A stretch of DNA of 64,000 nucleotides from Rhododendron vialii (Eukaryota; Streptophyta; Magnoliopsida; Ericales; Ericaceae), in the NCBI RefSeq assembly GCF_030253575.1, contig NC_080569.1, positions 28,371,501 to 28,435,500 on the forward strand. Reading direction: 5' to 3'. The position numbers were made by a program, and so were the translations under genes. Of the stretch, positions 35,007 to 47,796 are shown in pieces. Numbering within the stretch: the first letter of the stretch is position 1; every line of letters begins with the position of its first letter. Below the pieces are notes generated by a model. The model searched no databases. It had not been told where the DNA came from and saw nothing but the letters and a program-made list of their open reading frames with translations.

Positions 35007-35541
35007 TGTAAGGACCCGTATTTTTCGAATATTATTTAAAAGTTTTATAAATATTAGAAATTAAGAAAAATATAAAATTTATTGAATTTATTTGATTTTG
35101 GGTTAAAGTGTTAGGATTGTTAGTTGAGGGAGTGCAAGTATGATATATTTTTGGCTAGTATATATAGGAGGGTGAGGGAGCAGAGAATCATTTTTTCTCC
35201 TCCACCTCCCTCACATCTCTCTCTCTCTCTCTCTCTTGCTCTCTCTTCAAATTTCACCCAACCCACTCAAATCAACCTTCAATCTTTCATCCCTACGCGT
35301 ATTGTGGTCCGTATCTCACTGGTTTGAGCTCAGAGGAGTTGTATACCGGTTGGACCAAGGTTTTCGGAAAGTTAGGGCTCATAACTTCTTGAGTTTCGTA
35401 CTCCGACTTCGAGGTAGGGAATTCTACTCTCTTTATATGTTATTTGAGTGTTTTCGTATTTGTTTTGAGTTTGTATTGGTTGTTGTTGAGATTGAACGAA
35501 ATTCTGCTGTTGTTGTAAGAATCGTTTATTTTTCCCAAATT

Positions 35542-35930
35542 CCTACCGGTAGGCCCGTCCTTCCTACCGGTAGAAAGTTGTTGCTTTGCCAGAAAATCAG
35601 TTTCCTACCGGTAGGAACTTTTCACCTTCCGGTAGGACAAGTGAGAAATTCTTCTACAACCAGCTCAAACGTACTGCATCAGCTCAAAAGCTGCTCAAAC
35701 GTATTCATCCACCTACCGGTATGACTTGTTTACCTACCGATAGGTCAAGTACAAAATTGTTTCGTTCAAAATGTTGACTTTTCTGTTTGCAGTTTCTACC
35801 GGTAGGACTTGTTTACCTACCTCTTCTGTTTGCAGTTTCTACTAGTAAGACTTATTTACTTACTGGTAAGTCAAGTGCTGAATTCTTCTTTTCTACCGGT
35901 AGGATTCATTCACCTACCAATAGGTGGTTG
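35542..35930. repeat. Cluster of CCTACCGGTAGG palindromes
   Basis: About eleven exact or near copies of the 12-bp self-complementary word CCTACCGGTAGG, including 35542, 35563, 35604, 35625, 35712, 35733 and 35795, some in pairs about 21 bp apart. Confidence 0.85.
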
Positions 35931-36485
35931 AGTTGCTACAGTGTCTTTAAGTTACTTTACCTATGTCTTCCAAATCACATTCTAAAGCTTCTCATCGACT
36001 CTAATGGGTTTGTTTACGCATTCTTTCAAGTATTTTGGAGAGTAGTACTTGTTTATCACTTAGAGTGGTATCCAATAGACTAGAGTAAACTCGTTGTGTT
36101 AAGAAATGAAAAATGGACGTTATCACACATTGAAATACGAACGATACACCTGAATATGTCTAAGGATCCAATGAGTAGTATTGCAATACGTTTTCTCTCG
36201 ACTCGTAGAACTCCTTAGATTCCTTTAGCATATGGTTTACGGACTCCAAGTATAGAAACTAGAAGACCGGGCATCGTAGAGTCTAGTCGTGGGTTGATAT
36301 GCGGTATGTGAAGATACGGGGGTGTGCTTAAAGGTATGGTGACGACGTGTGTATTTGATTATACGTGATATGGTAGATTAATGGTCTTGTAATACTATGT
36401 GATCGATTAGATGGCTTTGGATTCGATTGAATGACTTGATGTTTTGTGAGTGAGAAGTGAAATGATAATGGATACAAAGCGAACT

Positions 36486-36715
36486 TTCAGGGCTCATGAA
36501 TGAGTAAATGCCTGACAGGAGCTAAATGCTCATATCATATATTTTCAGGACTCTTAAATGAGTAAATGCCGGCAGGAGTTAAATGCTCATATTATATACT
36601 TTCAGGACTCTTAAATGAGTAAATACCTGGCGGGAGCTAAATGCTCATATCATTTATCTTCAGGGCTCGTTATCGAGTAAGTGTCTAGCAGGAGCATCGG
36701 CTCAGACTCATATCG
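36486..36715 (+). repeat. Four-unit 58-bp tandem repeat inside the LTR
   Basis: Units begin TTCAGG at 36486, 36544, 36601 and 36659, sharing GAGTAAATGCC and GGAGCTAAATGCTCATAT. The fourth unit is diverged. Confidence 0.85.
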
Positions 36716-37724
36716 ATACATAATTGGCTTATGAATTTAATTAAAGGATTTAAGTTTTGGTTAAAGGATTTTGATAGAAATCCTCTGGTATTCTTGAGCG
36801 AATCAACGGTTTTCGATATTTGGGCACAAATCAACGGACTCCGGTATTCAGCCCGAATCAACGGAGCTCGGCCTACAATGGTCTTGAGTTTTCTCTAAAT
36901 TGTTTTGGAATTCAAAAAGAAAAGTTTTATGAAATTAGGCTCTATGGTTGAATAGTTGTTGTAGTTCGTTGGATTGATATAAGTTTAAATGCTGCTCTTA
37001 GTTGACGTGTGAAAGGTGAGGGTTATCTCTAATACGTCCGAAACCTCGAAACCTAAATTAGTCAGTTCATTTTGGTAACCCCTTTTGTATTTCATGTTCG
37101 CTTGTTGAGTCTCATCGCGTTTGATGTATACTCATCGCATGATAAAGGGTTCGACGACGAACGAAGGAGAAATGAGAAAGAATGTGGTACCGCTCAAGAG
37201 GTTGAATTGGCGATTGTCGGATACTTGATCATGATAGTTATGTTTATCTTGTTGTCATTGGGTTTCTATCGTCGTTCTTCTGTATTGCTCATTTGCATAT
37301 AGAGTTTGCGTAGACTTTTCTACTGGGCTAGTGTAGCTCAAACCTAACATCATTTTTAGGTGCTAACCCGGAATAGTAGCTTGCATGCGTGAAGTACTTG
37401 GAGTGTGGACACACCTTTTTGAAAGCTAACCAAAGAAGTTACTGATTAATCCTTGTAAACTTCTTTTGAAAGATGCATTTGTGACTCAAGTTATAATTCT
37501 TTGATTATGAAACATTTGTAAACTCTTAACTCTCATAACACTTGATACTTAAGTAAAAATTTGGACCGTTGAGCCGATGATGTAATATTTGGAAATCTAA
37601 TGGATTTGAAACTATGATTTTAGGAATGAGATTACTGCACTCTTTTGGGTATCATATGGAATGTTGTGAGGATTTATTTGTGGAAGCCCTTTTTATATTT
37701 ATGTTAAAAATCATGGGCGTGACA

Positions 37725-38080
37725 AGTGAGATAAAAGACATCGCTCTTGCGGCGAGATAAAAGATTGAAGCCTAAAAAAAATCTAACTCTTGAGGCTTGA
37801 TAAAAGACTCACGTGTGGAAAAGAGCGAGATAAAAGATATCGCTCGCTCTTTCGGCGAGATAAAAGACTGAAACTTAAAAAAGACCTCACTCTTCCGGCG
37901 TGATAAAAGACTCACGCCCGGCAAAGAGCTAGATAAAAGATTGAAGCCTAAAAAATACCTCATTGACTTGCGACGAGATAAAAGACTAAAGCCTAAAAAT
38001 CACTCTTGCAACATGTAAAAGATTGACTCTTGCAACGAGAAAAATGATCGAAACCTAAATTTTTAGATACTTTGAAGTTC
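37725..38080. repeat. Minisatellite with GATAAAAGACTGA core, right part
   Basis: Seven or more degenerate units (GCGAGATAAAAGACTGAAGCC and similar), continuing the array left of the LTR. Confidence 0.75.
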
Positions 38081-39036
38081 TTAATTTTTTTAACAACTAG
38101 CCTAAGAGATTTAAAGCTACGATGAAAAGTTTCCATGTATTATTTTGTCCCCCATCTTGACAAGCAATAAATTTGAACCTATATGTCTATTGCTTTACTT
38201 TCCTTTTAAGTCCCTTGGGAAAACTTACGTGTGTCCCCATCTTTACTGGTTGGGATATTTGGATGATAGTACACAACTTACACTTGCCGAAAATCAAGGG
38301 TTTAAGTTGAAATCTAACGTTAGATATTGAATTCTGTGTTTGGATAGTAGAAATTCTTCTTGTGTATATTGGAAACTAAGTTATTTCGAAATCATATTAT
38401 TTTTGTTTAGCTTGGTTTGAAAAGGAATAAAATTCAATTGAGAAGCCACCATTAAGATTGAAATTTAATATAACCACAAAATCCATGTGAAATGGTTAGT
38501 TTACCACAAAAAAAAAAAATCTAAAGCTGTTCATAATGTTACAATTTACAGGTTGTGATAACTTTTATGAAAACGTGAATTGCGCACTACAACAAAAAAA
38601 CACCATTAGGCTTGAACTACGTTGCATTCATACTTATTTTTTTTATCCACATTTCAATAATTTAATAAATTTTAAGAAAAAGAAAAAAAATTTCACTTTA
38701 GGAAGCAAGTATAAATGTTTTTGCATATTTTCCTAATGTAACAGAAGTTCTTGGCTAGCTTAGTGGTAAGTGCTTGAAAAATCAACTAAGGCTGCGTGGG
38801 TTGAAACTTGGCAATGACATGAAACTAGATAGTCTAGTAGATGCCAAGAAAAGATCACGTGCAATGGTTTTCCATCTCATTTTGAACTTTCAATCACGGT
38901 TTATAACCGTGATCTGAAGCAGTGGACTTACGATCTCACCCGGAAAGGCCACGGTTTAGGACCGTGATTAAAGACATACCATCTCGTTATCGTTGTGCTC
39001 AAAAAACAGGCATCGTCTCAAGTTTGAAAAAGAGTA
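38081..39036. other. Spacer with possible SINE fragment
   Basis: About 38755-38860 has TTGGCTAGCTTAGTGGTAAG (A-box-like) and TGGGTTGAAAC (weak B box). No gene supported. Confidence 0.3.
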
Positions 39037-39278
39037 TATGAACAGTTCACTATGCAGAGCTTGATGCGTAAAATAAATTGATGTAAAAAATCAAGTCGAT
39101 CGAATATCGGTAACTTCTCAGTCAACCGAACCACATTTTTTAGCAGTTATAAATGTTCAAAAAATTATGCGCTGGACAAATATGATTTGATTAATTACTA
39201 AATTAACAATATTTGATCGACTTGATTTTTTACAAGTTTGTTCTACGCGTCAAGTTGTACGTATTGAACAGTTCAAAT
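39037..39278. mobile_element. Foldback MITE with long arms
   Basis: Left GAACAGTTC ... AAAAAATCAAGTCGATCGA pairs with right TGATCGACTTGATTTTTTAC ... GAACAGTTC. No TSD set. Confidence 0.65.
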
Positions 39279-39674
39279 CATAGTTTTTGTTTTTTTGGCA
39301 CAACAGTCACCCATTCCCTCTTCAGGCATTGTGATTGCGGTGATCGTGTTTGTTCAAGTTCTTGTATGCTTGTGGGTCAATGTGTAAAAAAAAATTCCTC
39401 ACAGGTAAAATTTTGTGAAAATTTCTCATAACAATTTTGAATAACCAGAGAATAGAAAAAGACAACCTAATAATGTGTCGCTCGACTCGCTCCAGTAGTC
39501 TTGAGAAAATAAGGGCTGCGATTTCCACGGCTCAGACAGGTTGAAAGTCTTGTTTGGAGGGTATTTTGAAAAAAAAAAATTCAACTAAAAAAACACTCAT
39601 TATCCCTACTTTTAATCATTTCTCTCTCCACTCTTCAGTCGTTATTCTCATTTCTCTCTCTATCTCTCCACTCA

Positions 39675-39962
39675 ATTTTTTTTTCAATTAAAATGATAAA
39701 AGCTTCATTGATAGAAAACACAAATACATATCCTCAAAAGGTAGCATCCGTCTTTAATCGAAGGACTAGAAAGCCATAAAGGAGGGTAACCTTCCCAAGT
39801 ATAGATATCCACACCACTACTACTTCTCATGACCAAAGAATGGACCGCCACAATTGTAGTCTTACTCCCTACGCACAATAAAAAAACTCATTGATTGAAA
39901 AACTTAACATCCGAAGTAGCAAGCCTGCCAAGCCAATCGAGCTAATTCGTCATTAAACCCTA
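39675..39962 (-). mobile_element. Reverse-strand retroposon with 14-bp TSD
   Basis: TATCTCTCCACTCA at 39661-39674 and 39963-39976 flanks a 288-bp body that starts with a T-tract (tail on -) and TTCATTGATAGAAAACA, typical of the 3' end of plant LINEs on the reverse strand. Confidence 0.7.
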
Positions 39963-40337
39963 TATCTCTCCACTCATTACCCTATCTCCAATTATTACCA
40001 TAATTTTTTTCTCCACTGATTATCCAAAAACCAAAACCAAAACTCAAAATATTTTAAAACACCATCCAAACAAAGCAAACTAGCCCAATTGTCAATGGAA
40101 AGTCAGAACTTGCTCAAGCCCCTATATGTCCAAAAAAAAAAAAAAAATTGTTAATTGGGCTGAGCCAATGTGGGCCCTGTTCATTTAGGCCCACACATAA
40201 ATCTAGGTATTAGACCACGCATGGATCAGGCCTTGCCGTTTGGGCCCATTCATGTTACGTTTTCCTTACACAAGAGGAGAACTTAACCAGCCCCGCAGGA
40301 TAAACTAAGTAATGATGGTACCAAGATCAACAGTGCT

Positions 40338-40695
40338 ATTGACACAGACATTTACTGTACAAATTTTGCATAGATTTTAATGTGGGATCTACTAAGGGGC
40401 CCACACAAACGATCTGAGTCGTTCATTAAATTTAAAACATGTTTTTCGAGTGCCCTTGGGGAAAATCAGCTCAATCCGATAAGTTTAAGTGTTCGATTCA
40501 ATCTTCTAACTTTTCATTCATTCACATAGAAGATTGAATCGAGCATTTAAACTTATCGGATTGAGCTGATTTTTTTGCAAGGGCAATTGAAAACATTTTT
40601 TAAATTTAATGAACAGCTCGGATCGTTTGTATGAGACCTTTAGTGAGCCTCACATTGAAATCTGTGCAATAAATGTCTGTGTGGGTAGACTTACT
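40338..40695. mobile_element. Foldback MITE, ATCAGCTCAATCCGAT family, copy 1
   Basis: Arms share AATCAGCTCAATCCGATAAG / CTTATCGGATTGAGCTGATT around the centre at about 40530, and CACACAGACATTTA near the ends. No protein. Confidence 0.75.
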
Positions 40696-41504
40696 GTACC
40701 ACAACAAGATTTGGTTAGCTTAGTTTTTTATGTGCGAGATGGACTCGGCAAGCCAAACAAAATGAATTATTAACTTGAATTAGTTTATAAATCCGGAACG
40801 GGACTCGTATAACGGTACCAATCCAAATTATAAGAAGTTTACTGTCAGTGGAGATAGCCCACGGATCCGGGGTATTGTAGTGCACCCATGTGTAGTGCAT
40901 GTATAGGGTGGCATACAGCCATCAATCTTATCAATCAAAAGTTCAAATCAAAAATCAATTATGACCAGTAAATCGGTCATAATTAAAAATCATATCTCAA
41001 CCATTTATTGTCAAGATCGATAGCTCGTGTGCGCTCTACAGAGTTCTTTGCAGAGTCTTGCACTACACAATTTCCCAATCCTAGCTGACCTTATGGCCAA
41101 CCTTCCGACTTCATATTGGTTAGAACAAGGACCCTCCCAACCTTAGGTTTTTCCCCCCCACAAATTGAGGGGAAAATGGTGGTTCTCCTTCTGTATATAT
41201 ATTTGTATATACTTATGGAATCATGGATGCCTATTTGTCAGGAAAAAAAAGGAAAAGACATGCATATATTGGTGTGGGAGTCACACATTTATATTTTATC
41301 GTGATAAATGATGAATGACAATTTTCTTCGCCGTTGAAAAAAAAATCTTTACTGTAGACTTCTAAAGTTCTTCTCTCTTTTCCTTTACTGTTTTTGTCAT
41401 GGCTTGGGATGGAGTAATATATACATACCTTAATTATAAGCTAACCAACAATCTTTAACACAACTCGATTTTTTTGGCAATTTCTTTTTGTAATGCAGGG
41501 CTTT

Positions 41505-41690
41505 CCGAGCCAGCTTGCGAGCACTTGAGACTAGTCTCTATAATCTCTCTGATAGCCATTTTACACGCTTACGCGTAGGGGTGAGGTGGCCCAATAGTTA
41601 CTGACAAGGGAAATCTAACATGAAATCTTAAGAAAGATCAAACTCCTAACTCTTAAACCAAGACCACCAGGCAGCCCCTTGCGATTAAAA
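41505..41690 (-). mobile_element. SINE-like repeat, copy 1
   Basis: On - it carries GGTGGTCTTGGTTTAAGAG (A-box-like) and GGAGTTTGATC (B-box-like), then TTAGATTTCCCTTGTCAG and GGCCACCTCACCCCTACG, and ends in CAAGCTGGCTCGG. The same body recurs at 52150-52700. Confidence 0.55.
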
Positions 41691-42924
41691 CCACCTCAAA
41701 TTTGTCTTAATGTAGCTTGGCAAAAAATTTTTTTTGTCTTAATGTAAACGGAACATTCCCAAAAAAAATTGCTTCGATTGTTTATTTGCTGCCCAAAGAT
41801 AAAGTCACAAAGAGTAATATGATTGAGGCATTGGTTTGAAGAAAATAAATACTAGGTATTAGGAGATTTTAATAAAATGACAAGGCAGATACGAATACGT
41901 TAATTTGGTGACATCAGTGCATAAAATTAAATATGATTTCTAGCTATAAAGATAAAGATCTTAGGCTAGATATAAATTAAATACTGTTAAAACAACTTAG
42001 TGTTTGATTAAATAAAACCATATGATAACATTATATAAAATGTAATCAATCAACCAAACAGGAGGTGGGAGAAAGTGACTTATGGTCAATCAAAGTGATC
42101 AGCCGCGCCGTTTGAATTATACCTTTCATTGAAATATTGTAAAATACATGAAAACTATCTATGAAAATGTTCATGAAAGGAAAATAACGTGTCTAGATGC
42201 ACAGCACAGCAAAACACTCATAACGCACCACCGAAAGCGGAAATAGAGTTATTGGAGACAACAGAATTAGTGAATTTCCATTTCACTAGTTCTTCAGTCA
42301 ATAACAGACTCGATTGATTTCTACATTCGTTTCCTATATAAAAAGACGTTCACCATTAAATTCACATACACTTTCAGCCATGTGAATTTGAATACTTCAT
42401 TTTACTTTCGTGGACACTTTCAAACATTTTCCTATTTCTTTTATTATCTCCCTTCTAAGAGCATGAGCACGGGTTTCTGTAAACCCCCAATTTTTAGCTA
42501 CTTTAGCTATGCAGAAAACAGAAAAATCTCCCATCCAGAAGACTCGGTTTTAGTCTTCCGCCACTGTACCTCGGTGAATATGTCGAGGCAAGGTTTACGA
42601 GGGGTTCCATTAGACTTAGGTATTTTTTTTTGGGCGGGGGCCACGCTAGCTCTCTTCCCCTTTCTCTCTCTTTTCGTTGGGTAAAAGAACAAAAATACAA
42701 TGAGCTTGTGGGGTTCTGCAAAATCGATCTGAGCCGTTGATTAGTTTCAAAAGTAATTTTTTGAATGGTTTGTTCAAGAATTAGCTCAATCGAATAGTTG
42801 TAAGTGCTCGATCTAATTGTCCTTGGGTAAGTTAAATGTGCAAAGTTCACCTGGATTTTTGACCAATAACTATGGCACATGCGCTAACAAATCAATTATC
42901 CTATAACCACACCCAAAATCACAA

Positions 42925-43150
42925 GAAATTATTGGGTGCCAGGTAGGTAGCACGTAATGCCCGCTCGGCATTCACGCCATCTATTTAGATTTTGGACGGT
43001 TCGGATTTAGAGACAGAAAAAGGAGACAGAAAGAGTAGGAGAGAGGGTTTCAATCTGAATCATCCAACACATTTTCGGACGATCCGAATGGGCTGCTCAG
43101 GTACCACGTGTGCACGGCCACATTATACCCATCCGGTACCCAAAAATTTC
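42925..43150. mobile_element. MITE, GAGAARTTTTTGGGTG family, copy 2
   Basis: Ends GAAATTATTGGGTGCC and complement GAAATTTTTGGGTACC. The interior GGACGGTTCGGAT and AG-rich tracts match 26263-26496. Confidence 0.7.
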
Positions 43151-43175
43151 TCCAAAATCACACCCCAAATAATAT

Positions 43176-43316
43176 GAGTACTGCTATATACACCGACCAA
43201 AGCATACCGACGGTGTACCGACGGCCTCGCGCGGCCGTCTCCGGCCACCGGACGGCCGCGCGCGGCCGTCGGTACGGTTTCCCTACAAAAATGGTCGGTA
43301 CATATAGGATTTTCCA
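43176..43316. mobile_element. Short GC-rich palindromic element
   Basis: CTATATACACCGACCA and complementary TGGTCGGTACATATAG ends enclose CGGCCGTC repeats in both orientations. It is related to the large palindrome at 56740-57134. Confidence 0.65.
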
Positions 43317-43738
43317 AATAATATACACCCTCTCACAAGATCCAAAGGGCACACACATATTGTCTCAAATACACATCTTCTCACAAAATTCAATGGGCCC
43401 TTGGACTGTGTGTGGAGCCCTCGGACTCTGTGAGGTGTATATTTGGGCGTGTGATTTTGGACGTGGTTTAAGAATTATCCGTAACAAATATACGAGGGAG
43501 TGACAGGGCCCATTACTCGAACCAAAAATTACAGAAATGGTGCCCATCTTAAATATATAGTATATATTAATAGTCGAAAATATCTTTTTCTGTAACCAAA
43601 AAATGGGGAATCCGCCGATTGGCGTTGAATGGGACGGCCGAACTACAAATGCCCCTACATATTCATTATTCAACTTTGTAGTTCTAGTCTTGTCCTGTTT
43701 TGTATTTTTTAAAATTATATATCATAGTTCTTTATTTT

Positions 43739-43761
43739 CTTTTTTTTTTTTTTTTTTTTTT
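43739..43761. repeat. Poly(T) run
   Basis: T tract of about 23, possibly the tail of a decayed reverse-strand retroposon. Confidence 0.8.
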
Positions 43762-44393
43762 AGGAATTTCAGAGTAGACTAGTTAAAAGTATATCCACAA
43801 AGCTTTTGGTTAATCAAACCCCCAAGGGTATGAGTCAGGATCTTCTGTTCCAAAAACTCTTGTGCTTCTACGTCGAGGGGTTTTTCATCCGCTAGATCTC
43901 CGGCCGTTGGATTTAAAACATAAAAAAAAAATTATATAATTCAACGGCTGGTAAATTCCTCGACACAAAAGTTTTTGGGATAGAGGAGATCGGAGTACCC
44001 CATGGGTGTGGACCACCAAGTCACCAACATGGATGCCAAAAGGCCCAAAACCGTGTCCTCTCGCCGATTTTTTCCGCTTTCAGGGGAGCACTTGCGTCTC
44101 TCCATCAACTTTTGTTTGTTCCTTTCTGTAATAGCCAGTGTGATCAAAATCTTATGCGTGATTGATTATTATTTTTTCAAATTAAATGTAAATTTTTTGA
44201 AAAATAGATAAACAAATTGAGGCAAATAGAATATATGTTGGTGATTACACTTGGAGACCTATATTTAGGATGCGTTTCCGCTAAATTACATGGACTCTAG
44301 GCTAATGACAATAATCAAACTGTTTAGAAAACCGTAAAAATATGGGATTTGTTCCATGTAGTGTCTTTGTAGTTTACCATAAACGCATTATTA

Positions 44394-44634
44394 GGTCCCG
44401 TTCCAGAAACATTCTTAAAAAATAAGCAGCTTATTTTATATTTTCAAACTCAAAAATAATGTAAATGAAAAATAATTTTTCAATTTTTTTTACATCATAT
44501 AAAAGATCTCGATGAGATCTTTCAATCAAAATCCATATTGCATATTTTTATATTTCAATAAGCCCATAATTTTTTAGCTTGAAATTGCCTTCTTAAAAAA
44601 TAAAGATTTTTTTTTTCCATTCCGGAACGGGTTC
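44394..44634. mobile_element. Tourist-type MITE (241 bp)
   Basis: TIRs GGTCCCGTTCCAGAA and complement GAACCCGTTCCGGAA, with a TTA TSD at 44391-44393 and 44635-44637, as for PIF/Harbinger. Subterminal TTCTTAAAAAATAA is also present at both ends. Confidence 0.8.
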
Positions 44635-45091
44635 TTAGTTTTATTTCGAACAAAAGATGGAGATGTTAAGGACATCATATGGTAAGAGTACTATTTTTTT
44701 CCTTTCATTTATCTCTGTTTTTATATGGTGAGGAAATAGAAAAGTTAAATTCTGAGTGTTACAGACTTACAATAACGAGATACTACAGCAATCGTGTGAG
44801 TTCTACAAGATCTACATCAAGTCCTTACACAATCCTATATGTCGTACGGTATATAAGTAAACTTACATTAAAAGACTGCTATTTAGGGGAACTAATAATC
44901 AATTAATTTGTTCCTCGGGGAAGACTTTTTAGTAGATTTTTTTTTTTTAAATCTATCTATATTTTAGTCATGGCATGGATCAGCTGATTAATATATAGAT
45001 CTGTCAAAATTTTATCAGGAGTGAGAAGTTATTCCATAAAAAAAGTAGAAAAATATGAGTGAGAAAGTTAAATAGAAAAAAACGTACTTTA

Positions 45092-45746
45092 GAATCGCCA
45101 CAATGGAATAATCAAAAGTTGTCACACCATCTTTTGGTTATCCATCTAAGAAGTTGTTAAGTTTAGCACTGTAGATGTCCATAATAATATTATTAAAATT
45201 GAATAATCAAAACTTGCCACATCACCTTTTCAACCTATAAAAATCTAAAAATTGGCACCATATAAAACAATCTTTTTTTAAAATAGTTTCCAAACTAATA
45301 AAAACATGTAATTAGAAATAAAAAATAATTTTTTGAAAATTTTTATTTAAAAAAACCACTTTTTGGAAAAAGTTTTAAAACATAGTTTTTGAAAAAAAGA
45401 CATTTTTTTTAAATAACAATTTTTGAAAAAAAAAACAGTTTGAAAAAAAAAACTATTTTTAATAAAAAAAACAGTTAAAAAAACTTCTTTTAAAAATATG
45501 AGAGAGAGAGATGGAAAAGAGAAAATGTTTTTGTGTAATGATTGGTGTTTTTGATTGAGAAAATATGGAGACCACTAAATTTGGTTATTAGCAAAAGTTA
45601 GTATTAGTTTTGATTATCCAATGATCAAAATTTGATGAGTTGCTAAGAGGATATTAAATTTGGTAATGCCACTGTGAGCAATTTTTTGAGAAAACACTGC
45701 TAACTTTAGCAATCATATGGTTTTGTTTATTCCACTGTGGATGCTC
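45092..45746. mobile_element. Tourist-type MITE family T, copy 1 (655 bp)
   Basis: Ends GAATCGCCACAATGGAATAA and complement GAGCATCCACAGTGGAATAA. TTA TSD at 45089-45091 and 45747-45749. The interior is A/T-rich inverted arms. Same family as 61805-62389. Confidence 0.8.
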
Positions 45747-46353
45747 TTACGTCACCCGTTTAATTTGATCGTTATTTTATGTCACATACAATTTAGAGTA
45801 ACTTGGTTATTAAAACGAATCAAAGAGCATTTATATACATTCAGGATCGTTGGTTGTCAAGACGGACAGTCCGGATGTGCGCAGCACCATCCCCTAATCC
45901 ATTCATCTGTCAAGTGAAATTATAAGTGGTTGAAAGGAATTTTGACCATATGTATGGCACTAAAATGGCACTAAAATGTGAAAGTAGTATTTTCTTTTCA
46001 TATCAACCATGATCTACCTAGCTGTTGGATTAGATCCCAATTATTGTGCTACCTTTCCGGTGGGCCCCATAAAGATGGGATTGGAAAAGAAATTGCATTG
46101 GATCGGCATTTTTGGATTAACAGTCCAGCCAATAAGAAAGAAATTAATGGGGTTCCTACTAAAATTCAACCCGAACCACTCATTTCGTTCAACTCATCGA
46201 GCTGGTAGAAACCTACGTAATACAGTATCACACTAACGGGATATCGACAGTCATATGATCATCACACATATATCTTAAAGCTTTTCTCAAGATTATATCC
46301 TTCAAATAAAAAATATTCAAATACAGACGCATTTTGTACATGTATAAGGCACT

Positions 46354-46423
46354 GAAATTTGATCGGTGTAATTTTCTCCAAATATCATGAAATTTGATCG
46401 GTGTAATTTTCTCCAGATATCAT
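46354..46423. repeat. Two-copy 35-bp tandem repeat
   Basis: GAAATTTGATCGGTGTAATT units at 46354 and 46389 differ by one base. Confidence 0.85.
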
Positions 46424-46429
46424 GAACTC

Positions 46430-47720
46430 GACGAGCTGAGCAAAATAATCGGTGTATGGATCGAACTTATGGGTCTGACAGCTGGGAACCTACTGTATTA
46501 CACTTTTATGAGATGCTAGATAAGGGCATAATCTAATACTATTGAGCTAGCTAGCTCAATGGTAACAAAATGCTTAAAGACAATGACCACTTTGTTAAAA
46601 TAGTGCAAAGTTAGAGATGCAAATATTATTCTATGTTTGAAAGCAAGGTGGCCGGGTACTATTATTCCATCCACGTACAAAAAAGAGAGATAGATAATCT
46701 AATCTAAATTAACAACAATTAGAGTAAGGCTTTGAATGCCTGGAAATAACAGATGCCTAAAATAAATTACAAAAAGTTATCTCAAATTAATATTTTTTTT
46801 TCAGGGAAACTTTAAGCGACGATTTTCCTTACCAAAATATTTTTATTGTTAAATCCCTTCTCTTTTTTTTACCGAGTTATTCATACGCCGTTTTATTAAT
46901 ATCCTAGTATGGTTTTACCCCTATGAAAAGATAGTTTGATCATGCGAATTAAAATTGAAATAGATAGTATTTTTACCAAAAAAAAAAAAAAGTTCCGTAC
47001 AAGAAGTGTCAAACGTCAAACTTATTTCAATTTTAATGTAAAAGGGCACCGTAAAAATGATCACTCCCCAAGTTTCTTGTACGGTGATGTCTGTGCTAGG
47101 TTATGTGCACCCAATCTAATTCCGGAGGGATCAATATTTCTATCGTACACTAATTGAGGTCCCGATTAAACTTGGTTCCCGAAATACCGCTACAAGATGA
47201 CAGTGTAACAATAACCTTTTTCTCTAGAAAATGGATTATGTGCACCAAAAGTAAACTCCTTTTTACTTTTAAATTCCTCTTCTGCCAATTAAATAAATGT
47301 ATGACGTCAAAAAAACGTCAATGCCGACACCTTCGGAAATTACAAACGAGCCATTGCACGTAATGTCGTTTCATACCCAAAACACTTGGCAATGTGGCCT
47401 TTTAGAAGAAAAATTAACGGGATCGATCTCTTTTGTCCCGAAAATTTTCGTGTTTCTGTGCCAATGAATTTTTCGGTCCTTGAATTGTGTTTTTTTCTTA
47501 TATTTTAGATTCAACAGAAAAAAATTCTCTCGACACAGAGGTCCTAAAGTTTTTGACACAGAGAATCGTGCCTCAAATTAATTGGTGGTGTTATGATCAC
47601 ATCACTATCCCCTCCAATTCAATTAATAGAAAATACAGTACATAATTAAAAACTAAACAGTAAAGTAGGCTCTTTCTCACGATACTAATCTCCCCCCTCA
47701 GATAAACAAACCAAAAGAAA
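46430..47720. other. Spacer without a supported gene
   Basis: AT-rich. Short open frames at 46936-47363 have no recognised domain. Confidence 0.4.
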
Positions 47721-47723
47721 TAA

Positions 47724-47725
<2 letters not shown>

Positions 47726-47792
<67 letters not shown>
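47726..47792. repeat. (TC)n microsatellite
   Basis: About 33 TC units, the longest TC run in the window, 460 bp beyond the stop codon of the DUF4228 gene. Confidence 0.95.

Positions 47793-47796
<4 letters not shown>

Larger units (their letters stand above)
35007..37724 (+). mobile_element. Long solo LTR (about 2.7 kb)
   Basis: Starts TGTAAGGACCCG and ends GGGCGTGACA (TG...CA). Five-bp flanks AGCGA (35002-35006) and AGTGA (37725-37729) differ by one base. A TATA-like TATATATAGG (about 35158-35168) is followed by a CT-rich leader. The TGTAAGGACCC start and the length suit Tekay/Del-type Ty3 elements (from memory). No primer-binding site, gag or pol follows. It holds a palindrome cluster (35.54-35.93 kb) and a 58-bp tandem repeat (36.49-36.72 kb). 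Confidence 0.75.

Noticed and set aside
34790..38080. CRISPR-like array
   Set aside because: Units are degenerate, contiguous and of plant minisatellite type, with no constant repeat separated by unique spacers.
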